A stretch of DNA of 64,000 bases, taken from positions 114,248,680 to 114,312,679 of the forward strand of contig CM036160.1 of assembly GCA_020631735.1 (NCBI GenBank). Reading direction: 5' to 3'. Origin of the DNA: Saccharum officinarum. Its lineage: Eukaryota > Streptophyta > Magnoliopsida > Poales > Poaceae. The translations under genes were made by a program, and so were the position numbers. Under the pieces are notes generated by a model. That model was given only the letters and a program-made list of their open reading frames with translations, was not told the origin of the DNA and did not search any database. Shown piece by piece: positions 22,101 through 33,649 of this stretch; the first letter of the stretch is position 1, and every line of letters begins with the position of its first letter.

Positions 22101-25100
22101 TAGAACCTGAGAGGGCAGAGCGTGAGAGAAAAGGAGATCTTGATAGGTATGAAAGATTAGATGGAGACAGAAACCTAACTACTCAGTTTCTCGCTGTTAA
22201 AAAGGTACATACTACATAATGTTTCCTTGTAAGCTGGCAGTATGACAGTATTTCATCTGAATTATTTCTAATCACCGATAACAAGAAGCGTGATGGAATA
22301 TGTTATGTGTTTGTTATTACAGTATAATAGGACTGCTGAGAGAGATGCAGACTTGATAAGGCCTCTGCCAGTTCTACAGAAGACAATGGAGTACCTTCTT
22401 AGTTTGCTGGATCACACATATGATGACAGTTTCTTGGGCTTATACAACTTCTTGTGGGACAGGATGCGAGCAATAAGAATGGATCTTAGAATGCAACATT
22501 TCTTCAATCAAGAGGCTATTTCTATGCTTGAGCAAATGGTACTTTCATATGTATCCCTGTGTTTAGTGTTTATTTCATCAGTGACTATGTATTTATTCTG
22601 TGGGCACCCTTATTTCCTGGAATGTTTCATCTTGAAGCTGTATTTTGTTGAGCAGATAAGGCTCCACATCATTGCAATGCATGAATTATGTGAATACAAC
22701 AAAGGAGAAGGTTTTTCAGAGGGTCTTGATGCACACCTCAACATTGAGCAGATGAATAAAACATCAGTTGAGCTATTTCAAATGTATGATGACCATAGGA
22801 GAGAAGGTGTTTTCTTCTCAACAGAAAAGGAGTTTCGGGGTTATTATGCACTGCTTAAGTTAGACAAACATCCTGGTTACAAGGTGAGGCAAATTGAACG
22901 GATCTGGTCTTTAGCGTTCTGATATTTGCTGACTCATCCATACATCTGAATTAGGTCGAACCTGCTGAGTTATCTCTGGATCTTGCTAAGATGTCTCGTG
23001 AAATTAGAGGCAGTCCAGAGATCTTGTTTGCAAGAGAAGTTGCAAGGTTGTCATACCATCAAACATCATTTGTGATTATCATATTTGCACTAGCTTTCAT
23101 CTAATGCCTACATTTTCTATGCAATCAGAGCATGCAGAATGGGGAACTTTATTTCCTTCTTCCGTCTTGCAAGGAAAGCTACATATTTGCAGGCCTGTTT
23201 GATGCATGCTCACTTTGCAAAGGTAGAATTATTGTCTATAAAAGCTGTTCATCAAAATTACCCTTTCAGTGAAAATTATTCTTCCTAAGCTCATATATTT
23301 CCTAGGTCAATTGTGCTTGAAATACTGTAATGGCAACAAAAAAAAAACCTTGACCAACCTAGCTTCCTCTTAAGAAGAAATAGGCACACAATCGAACTTG
23401 GGTGGTTTAGGTGGACATCCACACCCTCAAAATCAACTGAGCTAGGTCAGTTCTTATAGTATAATGGAATTAACTGTGATAATGAATTTAGAATGTGAGC
23501 ATTCTTTTCACAATGCAAAAAATCTACTGTGGCATAAAGATAAACTTGATTCATTTAAGTTGTGGCATGCTACCATTGTATGTTTGTCGTATAACAATTT
23601 GCCACCCACTTGATTGAGTGGAAAGATTTTTGCCACCTCGGCCCATTGCCAATGACTACTGCTCAAGGGTGGCAAATTATCAAGTGCCCCAATGATTGGA
23701 AAACGTACTGAACTCACTCGGAGTATATCATATGCATGGCATCATCCTGCGTGCTTAGTATACTTCAAACATTTTGATAACGGTATGGGAAAGCTTTACA
23801 GAAAGAGTAAAAGTTATATTAATATAAGAAATGTGGTCCATGCACAAAGATACAGAAAGGGAGAGATAAAGCTCCACAGGTTAAAAGAAGTGGACATAAA
23901 ACTACCTAACCTGTCTAATTAACTAAAGTCTCGACCATCATATTGGAAATTCTAACTTTCAAATCTTTGAACTTAATTCATCGTGACTTAATGAGTGCAT
24001 GTTGTTACACATTATTTGGCTATTAGCATTTGATAATTTTATGATAGCAGTGTCTTTCAGTACTCCTAAATCACTACTTCGTTGTACTTTTATGTAGTAG
24101 GCTGCTGTTCTTCAATTTCAAGTGCACTTCCTGTAAATTTAACAAATGAACTGTCTTCCCAGCTAAGGAGGCAAGCACTTGCTTGCTTGCACAGTGGTCT
24201 TCAGAATGGCCAAGGCATCCCTATTTCACAAGTTGTGGAGTGGCTTGCTATGGAGGTCAGTATGTTCTCTTCCTTGGATAGAAACTAATTCTGAACTGGG
24301 GACTTGAAATCCTTATATGCCTTCATTTTCTCTTTCAAGGACGAGGATGTTGAAAGTCTATTAGAATACCATGGTTTTGGATTGAGGCAGTATGAAGAAC
24401 TTTACCTAGTAAAAGAAGGACCTTTTCTTAACAGTGAAAGCGATTTCCCATCTGGTTGTTCACAGCTTGTGCATTCGAAAAAATCGCAGAGGGTCGTTGA
24501 TGATGTTTCTTCTGGGCCAGTTTGTGCTCCTATTAGCAAAGAAAAGACTGTCTTTCCATATCCTGGTCAACTCATTGCTGGCAAAAGAGGTCTATTTCTA
24601 CCACAGAATGCTCCTGTGATTCCTCCTGATGGCAGAAGGGATTTGGATCCATCATTTCCTGGGCTTGTTTCAACCACTCCTGACAGACAGATTAGCTCAC
24701 TGTTTTCAGATCCTTTCTCTCCAAAAGCTGCCAATAAACTATTTAGTTCAACGCATCCAAAGCCTCTCTCCCCAACTGATGGTAGAAAAGACGGGTTTTC
24801 ATCTTTTCCTACTGTTGCTTCTCCACGTACTGGCAAGAGGGACATACTCTCAAAAACACCAAAAGTAGCTTCACCAAAAGCTGAAGGCAAGACGAAGTTG
24901 GCTAATGATCTTATAGCTGAAGACCAGGATAGTGGTGTTGCTGAGATCCCTCAAAAGGTAGAGATGCAAACAGACATGCTGTGGTCACAAGCTAACACAC
25001 AACACGTCAATGCTCTGGCAGAACCAATTGTTTCGCATCCTCTTGCAGACAGCGTATCTTTAGATTACTCCAATATGTATGGAGCAGAAGATGATTTCAG

Positions 25101-27494
25101 GGCGCATATTTCTGGCATCGGTACAGATATGGATGAGGGAACTCCACCAGATCGTGAAGTTCTGGTTATTGAACCTGGATCACCTATTAGCTCCCCTTTG
25201 TCTGATCATGAGGAATATGAGGATCATATTATTAGTAACAGCACAAATGATGATTGGTTACCAATTGTTACACCCCCAAGAAACTAATTTCTGATGAAAA
25301 CCTGAAAGCAATACTGAGGTTGTTCTTTTATCCTTGTCCTATCCTTTTATGCTCCCATCAGTAGAACTTTGGTGGTAACTTAAAAAAGTTTGATTCCTAT
25401 TGTGGTGTTTCAGGAAATGGAGGCAGCGTGCTGCAGACAAGCGATTACTTAGGGAGCAGAAGAATGCTATTGCTGTTGCAGCGTTGTGTTCTCTATCACT
25501 TGGGCCACCAGTTCACAAAAGTACAATGGTAAGACAGTTTTTTTCCCCAGTATCAGTAAATTGAGGCATCACTTTTGCAAGATAAAGATTTTATTGGATG
25601 AAACTGTGTACCCCTATTAATTGATTGATAAATCATTGAACTTTGGTGAAATTTCCGTGTGAAATGATGTTTTAGTATTTTTTTTCTAGTATTGTTAAGA
25701 TGCGATAATGATTGAGTCTTGTGTACTATGAAGGTGCCTAAGCTAGCAGTTGAAGAACTAGATATTGGCCATGCCTTTAAAGAAAGACAAGCAAGAAAGC
25801 AAAGGTCCTGGTCACGGCTAAATGTTTCTGAGTTGTCTGGTCCCATTCTAAATGAAAATAACCCTGATGCTAGATGCCTCTGCTGGAAGTTGCTTGTACT
25901 TGTCCCACCAGGTGCTATGGAATCCCAGACCAACAGTTTTGCCTCAAAATGGTTACTTAGAAAGCTCATGGGTTATGGAACAGGAGATAGTGGATTGGTT
26001 ATTTCTTCAGCAGGCCTATCGATTTGGACAGGGTGGATCAGTTTTCCAAACGCATGCTGTTTGTCTGTTGTTAGAACCAGTGATCAACAAATTATTGATA
26101 ATGATATTGCTAACAGTACAAGTTGTATAGTATTTGTGGTGTCTGAAAGCATTTCATGGGAAATGCAGAAGGAGCGGTTTACCAGTCTTTTAGCCTACAT
26201 ACCAGATGAATCCAATCTTCCTCTTCTGATTTTGAGTGGCGATACATATAATGAAGGATATGACTACGCGTCAAAGTATATCATGGACAGGCTTGGCCTC
26301 AGTGGTCTTAATGGAGGAAAGATCGCTTCGTCTTTGGTTATTTTTCTTGTTGAAAACTACACAGAAGACCATGCCAATGGTTTCTTTGATGATGAAAAAC
26401 TGCGTGAGGGCCTGAAGTGGCTGATAAGTAGTTTGCCAAGGCAGCCTGATGTCACTCTTGTGAAGACCCATGAGTTGCTTCTGGACTACTTGAATCCACA
26501 ACTTGAGCTGCTTAACACCCATGTTGCACCTGGAGCTGGCCCTGGGGATTGCATTTCAGTATTCAACAATGCTGTCAAACAACTTGCAGAAGAGATTTTG
26601 GCTGCGGCACGCGCAAACTCTAGCCAATGGCCAGCTCCTGAGATTGATCTTCTGGAGAGAACAAGCAGTGAGAGGATATATGCAGAAATGTTCTTGCCTG
26701 GCATTGGATGGTCTTCGCTATCAAGGATCCAACCACTGCTTGCAGCCATTAATAGTTGCAAGATTCCAGAGTTCAGTTACGATCTATCCTGGCTAAACCA
26801 TGGTTCTCACATGGGCAAGCAGATCCAAGATCAGAAGAAGTTACTTCAGGAGTGCTTGGCGAGATATTTGACTGAATCAGTCCGGTTGTTAGATGAAACC
26901 CAGGTGGTCACCGAGGTGAATATTATGGTGCAGAAATGTGTTGGCCTTGAACTCCGGGATTCGTCTTACTATCTTGCTCCCAGATGGGTGGCTATCTTCC
27001 GGCGTATTTACAACTGGAGGCTAGCAAAGCTTTCTACCGGAGAGTTCTCAGAAGCTTATGTTCTGACTCAGCACCTCTATCAGGCTCCTACAGCAGCTGG
27101 CCCTAATGGTACCACACAAGGGCTTACTGCTAACAACACCACCAGCAATGATGTGGCCATTTTGGAGGATCACATCATGATGCCTGCTGTTTCAACCGGC
27201 ATCACACTAGATGAAATCATCGAGATCAGTTGCGATCTCGATGCTGTTGATGCGCAGCCCGTAACTCCTCTGCCACCACGACTGCTTGCACAGGTTCATG
27301 AAGAACCTCAGGCACCTACTGACACCAACGCCGTGGCAAACGGGGCGCATGGAGTTGATGAAATGTACATACCAAGAAGAGTGGAATTGGGGGAGCTGGT
27401 GGCACTCGAGAGGGACGACAAGCTTGCCCGGCTACTGGAGCAGTGCACCAAGCTGCAGGACAGGATCGATGAGACACTTTCTATATACTTTTGA
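13137..27494 (+). CDS. SAC3B: SAC3 family protein B-like (SAC3/GANP), frameshifted
   Basis: mRNA-export scaffold of the nuclear-pore TREX-2 complex. My exon model, with GT-AG junctions: 13137-13591, 19168-19296, 19462-19665, 20218-20349, 21010-21204, 21410-21634, 21738-21976, 22104-22204, 22323-22538, 22656-22883, 22955-23046, 23129-23222, 24163-24255, 24340-25318, 25414-25528, 25734-27494. The N-terminus is Pro/Ser-rich. The SAC3/GANP helical domain starts at GLCPDMCP-EPERAERERKGDLDRYE (exons 7-8) and runs to WLAMEDEDVESLLEYHGF (exons 13-14). The segment RKWRQRAADKRLLREQ (exon 15) is basic and helical and may correspond to the centrin/Sus1-binding region. Exon 14 has 979 nt where the flanking phases require 980: a C5 run at 25273-25277 appears one base short, giving a TAA at 25285-25287. 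As written the product ends after about 1,116 residues; without the shift it would be about 1,752. Either a real null/truncated allele or a base-calling error. Confidence 0.88.
13259..13408 (+). repeat. 30-bp coding repeat (PSFPSxRP), 5 copies
   Basis: Five in-frame 10-residue units with the core PSFPSARP in SAC3 exon 1. A diverged sixth, PRFPSSRP, lies further on. A low-complexity, probably disordered segment; copy number is likely variable between alleles. Confidence 0.9.
13965..14077 (+). repeat. 5' LTR of copia element
   Basis: 113 bp, TG...CA ends, identical to the 3' LTR. It contains a small internal duplication of GGCCCATGTGG. Confidence 0.95.
14163..18300 (+). CDS. Copia Pol polyprotein without recognisable Gag
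   Basis: A single uninterrupted frame. The open frame extends upstream to 14134, but the first ATG is at 14163. About 240 residues of Pro/Ala-rich low complexity are followed by the protease motif DSGAT, the integrase zinc-binding region (HRRLGHPG...CHAC), and the catalytic D-D-E set (IHCDLW, QCDNGREF, NGKAERM). Reverse transcriptase follows with KWIWTHKRRADGSLERYKAR and the active site YVDDIV, then RNase H (VVYTDADWAG, SSAEAEYRA). All Pol catalytic motifs look intact. The UBN2-type Gag core and the CCHC zinc knuckle expected before the protease are absent. The frame begins only 85 bp after the LTR, so Gag was probably deleted. The element would then need Gag supplied in trans. Confidence 0.93.
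18408..18520 (+). repeat. 3' LTR of copia element
   Basis: Identical to the 5' LTR over all 113 bp. It is preceded by a G-rich polypurine tract. Confidence 0.95.
18826..19085. repeat. Stowaway-like repeat in SAC3 intron 1
   Basis: The left end ACTACCTTGTTTGTAAAATG and the right end ACATTTACTTATGGAGGGA resemble the CTCCCTCCGT...-type ends of grass Stowaway-related elements. Internal motifs (TTTGACAGTTTGACC, GGTCAAAGTTGCA) are inverted relative to each other. The ends are degenerate. Confidence 0.5.
20751..20777. repeat. (CAA)n microsatellite
   Basis: About nine CAA/AAC units in SAC3 intron 4. Confidence 0.95.
23223..24162. other. Large SAC3 intron 12, no exon seen
   Basis: A 940-bp intron. 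The segment 23,500-23,700 contains opposed GTGGCAAATT and AATTTGCCAC motifs, probably MITE-derived. No SAC3 coding sequence is missing between exons 12 and 13, since their phases match. Confidence 0.6.
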
Positions 27495-28617
27495 ACCTCG
27501 TAGAAGGCTGGAAGGGTTGCATACTTAGATTACACCATCCTTCCACATTTGTTGTAAAATTAGATTTTGTGGAAGAAAAAACTCACACTGCCAAGTTACG
27601 GCATTCTTTTTGGCAGGAATGAAATATCCTAAAGCATCTTTTTTTTTCTCGAATCATTTTGTCAACCAAGTGCGTCAAGGCAGAAGTCTGCTTGGTATTG
27701 TTTCTTGAGTACTTTGGATATAAAACCACTCACGTACGTCTGGATCGAGCCCACACTGACGGTATCGTATCTGCGTAGCACAGTTTTAGCGGTTTCCGAC
27801 CGCACGGTCGAGGTAAATATACTCCTAAGAACACCAGTCTGTCCAATTTCAAATTTCAGATGATTCCCTACCATGATTACCTCGTGGCAGCCCAAAAATT
27901 GCATGAGAAAGGAATAAAGCTAATAACGTGTTTGCATCGATAAGCAACGTTTCTTGATCGTAATCAACTCAACGAGTGCTCTAAAGCAGCCCAAAAACAA
28001 ACAGCGACCCATATTCGTCTTTGCATCTAAAAAAGGCACCCAGCTGATCTGTTCTATGCACGGCACTGGCATTTCAATTCCAGATCCTAATTCTGTGGCA
28101 GGATGGCATTGCACGATTGCGTCTCAAGTCATACCACGACAGGCATCAACTTAAATTAATTTATATGTGAAAGTTAACAAAGTACAAATGAAACGGAGAA
28201 TAACTCCATTCCACGGACAGCGCTTGTGGTGGCGCCCATCGCCAACCAATCAGCCCATGGTTAGATGATCCCACACAGGATCAGAAACCTTGCATCGTCG
28301 GAAGCAGCAGGTGCTCTACCAAAACACGAGCAACAACACGAGATTTGCTGCTGGCAAACATCACATCCATGGTACGGTTAGTAGATCCCTGCAAAAGAAA
28401 ACAGCCTCTCAATAATGGTTCCTCCAAAAATCTGACAGAAAAGATTAGGGTCTCTAGGCAAAGATCTTACGGAGGATGGCGGTGGGTTATTGCGAGGCCT
28501 CTTTTTGTCATTCAACTTACATACTGCAATAGAATGCACAAACCTGTGTGAGCTTGTTTGCAATTTCTCCTTCATCAGCAAGGATTTAGAAGATTAGCAG
28601 ATTTACCTCCACTTTCA
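27495..28617. other. Intergenic between convergent SAC3 and PP2C 3' ends
   Basis: Contains the 3' UTRs of both genes; an AAATTAGATTTTGTGG-type polyadenylation region follows the SAC3 stop. No further gene is visible. Confidence 0.55.
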
Positions 28618-31600
28618 TCAGGAGGCTGGAGGGATGCTTTGCTGCATAGACCACTCCACCTCAGTACCCCCGTCCATTTGATGCCAAGTTTGTACCGGCT
28701 GTGATGCAGCTCGCTGCTCACTTTGCACAGGCTTGGAAGCATCTGATATTCTGCCATGTATCAGCAAAGGGTGCGTAGGAGAAGGAGCAACACATGAAAG
28801 GCTTCGTTCTGTTGGAGAGCCAGAAGATGGTGATTGCATTCCGGTAGCAGCAGATCTGTTCATGTGACTTGCTTCTGATTGCACAAAGACAGGTATCTCT
28901 GACTGTATTGTGTGCACAGCTATTGATGCTCCGACGCTACCGTAGTCCGCTTTGTCACTCCCTGCAGGACCTGACTGAGTAAATTTTGGAAAGAACAATA
29001 AATTTTCTGCAAGTCAATGAATAAGTTACTCTCTTTATGCTTGTAGAATTTAAAATTTTGGTGCACCTACATTTTCCATGTCTCGGATATGCACGATGAT
29101 TATTGTTATATCATCTGTCCTGTTTTCGTGCTCCAGCCATAGTTTGTATGACTCTGCAGCAATTGCTGAACAGGCATCTCGAGGATCTTGATACGTAGCA
29201 ACCTGTAGGAAATGAGAAAGAGCTTAGAATTAGTGACACAGACAAAGCGAAGCAAGAAAAGACACATATTATCATTGGTTCATTACTGAAAAGTTCCAGC
29301 AGTAGTGGTAAAATAAGGATTTCTTTTATTGCTCCAAGAATGGTATAAATAATAGGCTCATACCAAAGGACAGAATAATATACATCAAAAGGCATGAGAA
29401 CGGAAAACAGCTGTTAGCAGCCTGGTTTCATTATATAAGTATATACACTGTTTAAAAACTGTGTGAAATGTTGGGTGGAAAAGTAGGAGGTTATGAAGAG
29501 GGGACCATCCATTGTTAACTACAGATCATGTTTGGGCCTAATCAAAATAAAATTGACAAAATGCAGGTACAACCCTAGTAATTCAGCAATCAACAGTCCA
29601 ATACTCCAATCTGAAATCATATGTCAGTTTTGAGACCAATAAGATGGCCAGCATTCCTTTTTATCAGCAGTACTTTAGGAAAGTTTACTTTGTCCTTGCA
29701 ACCATTTACCTAGCTTGTCCTTTCACTTTTCTTCACACTTCTGATTAGTCAATTTTTCCATCACAGCTCAAATGCTAGTCTATTGTTCTACTACATTAAG
29801 GCCTTGTTTAGTTCCCACGCCAAAACTTTACACCCTATCACATCGGATGTTTGGACACATGCATGGAGTATTAAATATATAATAAAAAAACAACTAATTA
29901 CACAGATTGCGAGTACTTTGCGAGACGAATCTTTTAAGCCTAATTAGTTCATGATTTGACAATAAAGTGCTACAGTAACACATGCGCTAATGACGGATTA
30001 ATTAGGCTTTATAAATTCGTCTCGCGGTTTACTGACGGATTCTGTAATTTGTTTTTTTATTAGTATCCAAACACCCCATGCAACACCCCCATGTGACATC
30101 CCAAAACTTTACACCCTGGAACTTTATTCACAGAGAGAGAGAGAGAGAGAGGGAGGGAGAGCAAGCGAGCTTTCATAATGACAACAACGATCGACCTTGG
30201 AACCCTCACTATTCCATAATCATTACACCATCCTGCAGTTTTAACTTTCTGAGAAAAGTAACTTGACTGATGGAGTACTTTATAGTATGCAATGCAAAGA
30301 AGAAAAAGAAGAAGAGTTAAAGTCAAAATGGGAGGTCCTTTTGTACTATTTCTGTTTGCAGCAAGCTAAAGTTGGGCACTATATACTGTACGTGTAGGTA
30401 AACCGTCAAGTCATTAGCGACCACTGAACAGCATCTTTATCCTATTCCTAATAGCACACACAAAATTCATCTGAAATCATTTCGCACTATGCAGAAAATC
30501 AACTTATGATTATCCATACATAGAGGTTCTACTCCTTTCATTCTGGGCAATCAGCTAAAGTTTCATAGGAGTACCTCTCAATTATACAGTGATTCCTTTC
30601 ACATCAATAGCTTAAGGCTCTACACCAAGGCTGTAGTTGGTTGGATGAAATGAACAAACACGTGTGATTACTATAGTCCATGGATAATCCAGGTATTCTC
30701 CCACACACTAGACTAACCACATTGTAAGGTTCACAACTAGTCTACTACCTGTCTATTCCGTAGACCACGATATGCAGACTGGAACTAATTGAAGTGGGTT
30801 AAAAAAAAGGAAAAATAGAGCAGAGAATGAAGCCGGTACCCTGTCAACAACTTCCTGGCTGGAGAGGAACTCGAAGACGCCATCGCTGGCGACAACGAAG
30901 AAAAGGTGCGATGGCGTGATCTCGACGCTCTTGACCTCCGGCTCGGCGACGACCCCGACGGCCTCGGCGGCGAGGTCACCAAGGCTGCGGGTGAAGGCGG
31001 TGCCGGGGTAGAGGCCGTCGCGCGCCCAGACGCGGGGCGGGTCCCCCTCGTCGGGCGCCCAGCCCTCGGCCTCCGGGTCGCGCATGCCCTCCACCTGCTC
31101 GACGGACATGACCCGGGCGCCGCAGGCCTTGACGCGCGCGCGCTCGTCGGCGCGGAACGGGGTCTGGTCCCAGGAGAGGTCCTCGGCGACGACGCGGCCG
31201 GCGCGCGAGACCCCGGCGACGGCGCGCGAGTCGCCGACGTTGGCGACGTGGAGCGCGCCGCCGGCGACGAGGGCGGCCACGGCGGTGGTGCCGCTCATGG
31301 AGTCGTCGACCCCGGGCGCGGCGTGCATCTCGGCGTTGGCGCCCAGCATGGCCTCGCGGAACGCGGCGGCGGGGTCGGCGGCGAGGGAGGGCGACGCGAG
31401 GAGGAGGCGCGGGAGCGCGTCCCGCGCGAACCCGGCGCAGGCGGCGCCGGCGGCGCCGTGGCCGTCGAAGACGGCGAAGAGGTGGAGGTTCGGGTCTCCC
31501 GCGAAGCGCGTGGCGACGAGGTGTGCGTCCTGGGACTCCCGGGCCGGGGAGTCCGGGTACAGCCCCGCCACGGCCAGCGCGGCGTACTCCAGCAGCAGCC

Positions 31601-31709
31601 CGGCCCTGGGAACCGCGGCGCGGTCGAGCGTGGGGCCGCCGATGGCAGCGGAGGAGGAGCCCCTCCTCGGGTGCCGCGGCAGGCAGCACTTGCCCTGCGC
31701 GCACCCCAT
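28618..31709 (-). CDS. Protein phosphatase 2C (PP2C), N-myristoylation-type
   Basis: A Mg/Mn-dependent Ser/Thr phosphatase. Three exons on the minus strand: 31709-30840, 29202-29071 and 28974-28618, all phase 0, giving 452 residues. The start MGCAQGKCC has Gly2 and nearby cysteines, as in N-myristoylated, S-acylated membrane-anchored PP2Cs. Catalytic motifs in order are [18 protein letters not shown] (metal-binding Asp), [38 protein letters not shown] and, in exon 2, [12 protein letters not shown] (last metal-binding Asp). The final 118 residues (exon 3) are a Ser/Pro/Gln-rich tail without a recognised domain, joined at [15 protein letters not shown]. Alternative acceptors at the exon 3 start put stops in frame. 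Exon 1 is very GC-rich, as is usual in grasses. Confidence 0.9.
29800..30126. repeat. Tourist-like MITE in PP2C intron 1
   Basis: The left end GGCCTTGTTTAGTTCCCA begins near 29800. Internal landmarks are CACATCGGATGTTTGGACAC, GCGAGACGAATCTTTTAAGC and GGATTAATTAGGC. The right end (CCAAAACTTTACACCCTGG) is truncated before the terminal repeat. It is internally palindromic. Confidence 0.75.
30131..30152. repeat. (GA)n microsatellite
   Basis: A run of GA repeats in PP2C intron 1. Confidence 0.9.
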
Positions 31710-31736
31710 CGGCGTCGCGTCGCGTCGTGTGTGGGC

Positions 31737-31759
31737 TAGGGTTTGGGTTTGGGTTTGGG
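31737..31759 (-). promoter_or_regulatory. Telo-box / AAACCC repeats in the PP2C leader
   Basis: On the minus strand three AAACCC-type units, including AAACCCTA, lie 28-50 bp before the PP2C start codon. This is a common feature of plant 5' leaders. Its effect here is unknown. Confidence 0.5.
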
Positions 31760-31940
31760 GCGCGGCCTCTCCTCCTCTCCGCTCTCCACGCGTGATTCTG
31801 GGGGGCTCGGGGAGTTAAGAAATCGGAAGGGGAGAAGTGAGAATGAAGGAGAGAAGAAGGGGAGAGCCGGAGACTGGAGACTGGAAAGTGGAATGATTCA
31901 AACCCCAACAAGGCAGGCACACGCCAACGCCACGCTCTCT

Positions 31941-32170
31941 AAGGGCCTCAAAATGTTAAATTTTGAAAGATTTCCTGTCCATCCAATGTTTGACACATGC
32001 ACAAAGCATTAAATATAGATAAAAAATAAAACTAATTACACAGTTTAGACGAAATGGAGGAGACGAATCTTTTAAATCTAATTAAACCATGATTAAATAA
32101 TATTTGTCAAATAACAACAAAAACACTATAGTAGCATTTTGCCAAAAATTTTGGCATCCAAACGGTGCCC
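31941..32170. repeat. Degenerate MITE (GTTTAG family) upstream of PP2C
   Basis: Family landmarks GACACATGCACAAAGCATTAA, GACGAATCTTTTAAATCTAA and AATTTTGGCATCCAAAC are in order. The ends are approximate and no clean target duplication is seen. Confidence 0.65.
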
Positions 32171-32343
32171 AAGAGGCCCACGCCGCGCCGTGGTGCACGG
32201 GTGTTCGCTAAGGGGAGGTGTGCCCCACTGTCCAGTGGCAGCGGAAATAATTCGGTGGGACTGTATTTGCGGGCGGCAGTAGGAAAGAGTACTCGATCCG
32301 TCCGTTTTAAGTCTCACTACAGTATTCCTATCGAGCCTTGGTG

Positions 32344-32576
32344 AGATCATCTCCAAAAGCTAGAATTTTTTCACTCTCTCCGTCACATCAATCTTCGACA
32401 CATGCGTGCAACATTAAATATAGATAAAAATAATAATTAATTATATAATTTAGTTGTAAATCACGAAACGAATCTTTTAAGCCTAGTTAGCCCATAATTG
32501 GACAATATTTGTCAAATACAAACGAAATGCTACAGTTCTAAATTTTTCTAACATCTCCAATCTAAACAAGACTCAA
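32344..32576. repeat. Degenerate MITE (GTTTAG family)
   Basis: The same landmarks (CACATGCGTGCAACATTAAA, CGAAACGAATCTTTTAAGCC, TTGGACAATATTTGTCAAAT) with diverged ends. Confidence 0.6.
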
Positions 32577-33184
32577 ATGTAGTTGTTAAACTTCTTTTTA
32601 AGTTTGACTAAATTTATATAAAAAAAATATTGATAATATTTATACACATTTCTTATCCTACGACGTGCCTGAGATTGAAAATAAACTAGCAGTAAGGGAG
32701 TAACTGCTCGGTCCTGAGAACGACGATGAGCAGTGATCGTTGGGATTTAGATCAGATGGGTCATATTCGTCGCCTGAAAAGAAACAAAAAAATCAGGCGC
32801 CTGTAATTTAGCAACTCTCATATTTATATCTAAAAATTCATAATCTATCAGATAATATTAATTATGTACTATGAATATTAATATTCTTTGTGTATATTTA
32901 ATTAAAATTGTGCATATTTAACTTTTCAGAAGGTGAGAATGACAGTTAAAAAGAAACGAAGAGAGTATTACGTATTTGCTACATGTGTCTATACGTAAGC
33001 ATAAGTCTGAGATGTAGTAATTTTTTAAATCTTTCTCCTAAACTTATACGATAATTATATATAATATTGGATAATAAGTGCCATAAATTTATGGTAGTTA
33101 CTTATTCCATGAGAATAGTTCTCACCGATTTTGTGTCGGGAGTGATAATGAGATGGCCATGGGTTAAGTATGGCAATAAACATG

Positions 33185-33310
33185 TTTTTTTTTTTCGAGG
33201 ACACGCCAGTTGATGCGTGTTTCATTAAGAGGAAGAGTTGCAAAATACAACATGACACCGTTACAAGATATCTCGTAGCGCAGATTACAAAACCACATAG
33301 CAAACACATG
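33185..33310 (-). mobile_element. LINE 3'-end fragment
   Basis: A poly(T) run (33185-33195) followed by CGAGGACACGCCAGTTGATG and TTTCATTAAGAGGAAGAG. On the minus strand this reads as a non-coding LINE 3' end finishing ...GTGTCCTCG-poly(A). It is 5'-truncated, with no coding part. Confidence 0.5.
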
Positions 33311-33424
33311 TTAAGGTGAACTTTTATGCTTTTGTTTTCGTGAAGAAGACAACCACGGAGGTCCACTTTTGTTTTAACAATTATTAGAGAGAAGTAACGG
33401 CTATAAGTAACGGCAGTAGTCATC

Positions 33425-33640
33425 GGCTGTGTTCAGTTCCTCAAAAATACGCTGTGCAAAAAAAAAGATTTCCCGTCACATCAAATTTGCGATACATGCA
33501 TAGAGTACTAAATATAGATGAAATTAAAAACTAATTGCGTTTTAAACCTAATTAGTCAACGATTGGACACTATTTATCAAATAAAACCAAAACGTGCTAC
33601 AATATATTTTTCACCCTTTTCAGGGGAACTAAACACAGCC
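33425..33640. repeat. Tourist-like MITE, 216 bp
   Basis: Left end GGCTGTGTTCAGTTCC and right end (reverse complement) GGCTGTGTTTAGTTCCCC, with ATC duplicated on both sides (33422-33424 and 33641-33643). It is non-coding. Confidence 0.8.
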
Positions 33641-33649
33641 ATCATTTCA

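Noticed and set aside
30906..31920. Long open frames on both strands over PP2C exon 1 (up to 314 codons)
   Set aside because: They arise from the extreme GC content of the exon. Only the 31709 minus frame shows PP2C motifs; the others are Arg/Pro/Ala-rich without domains.
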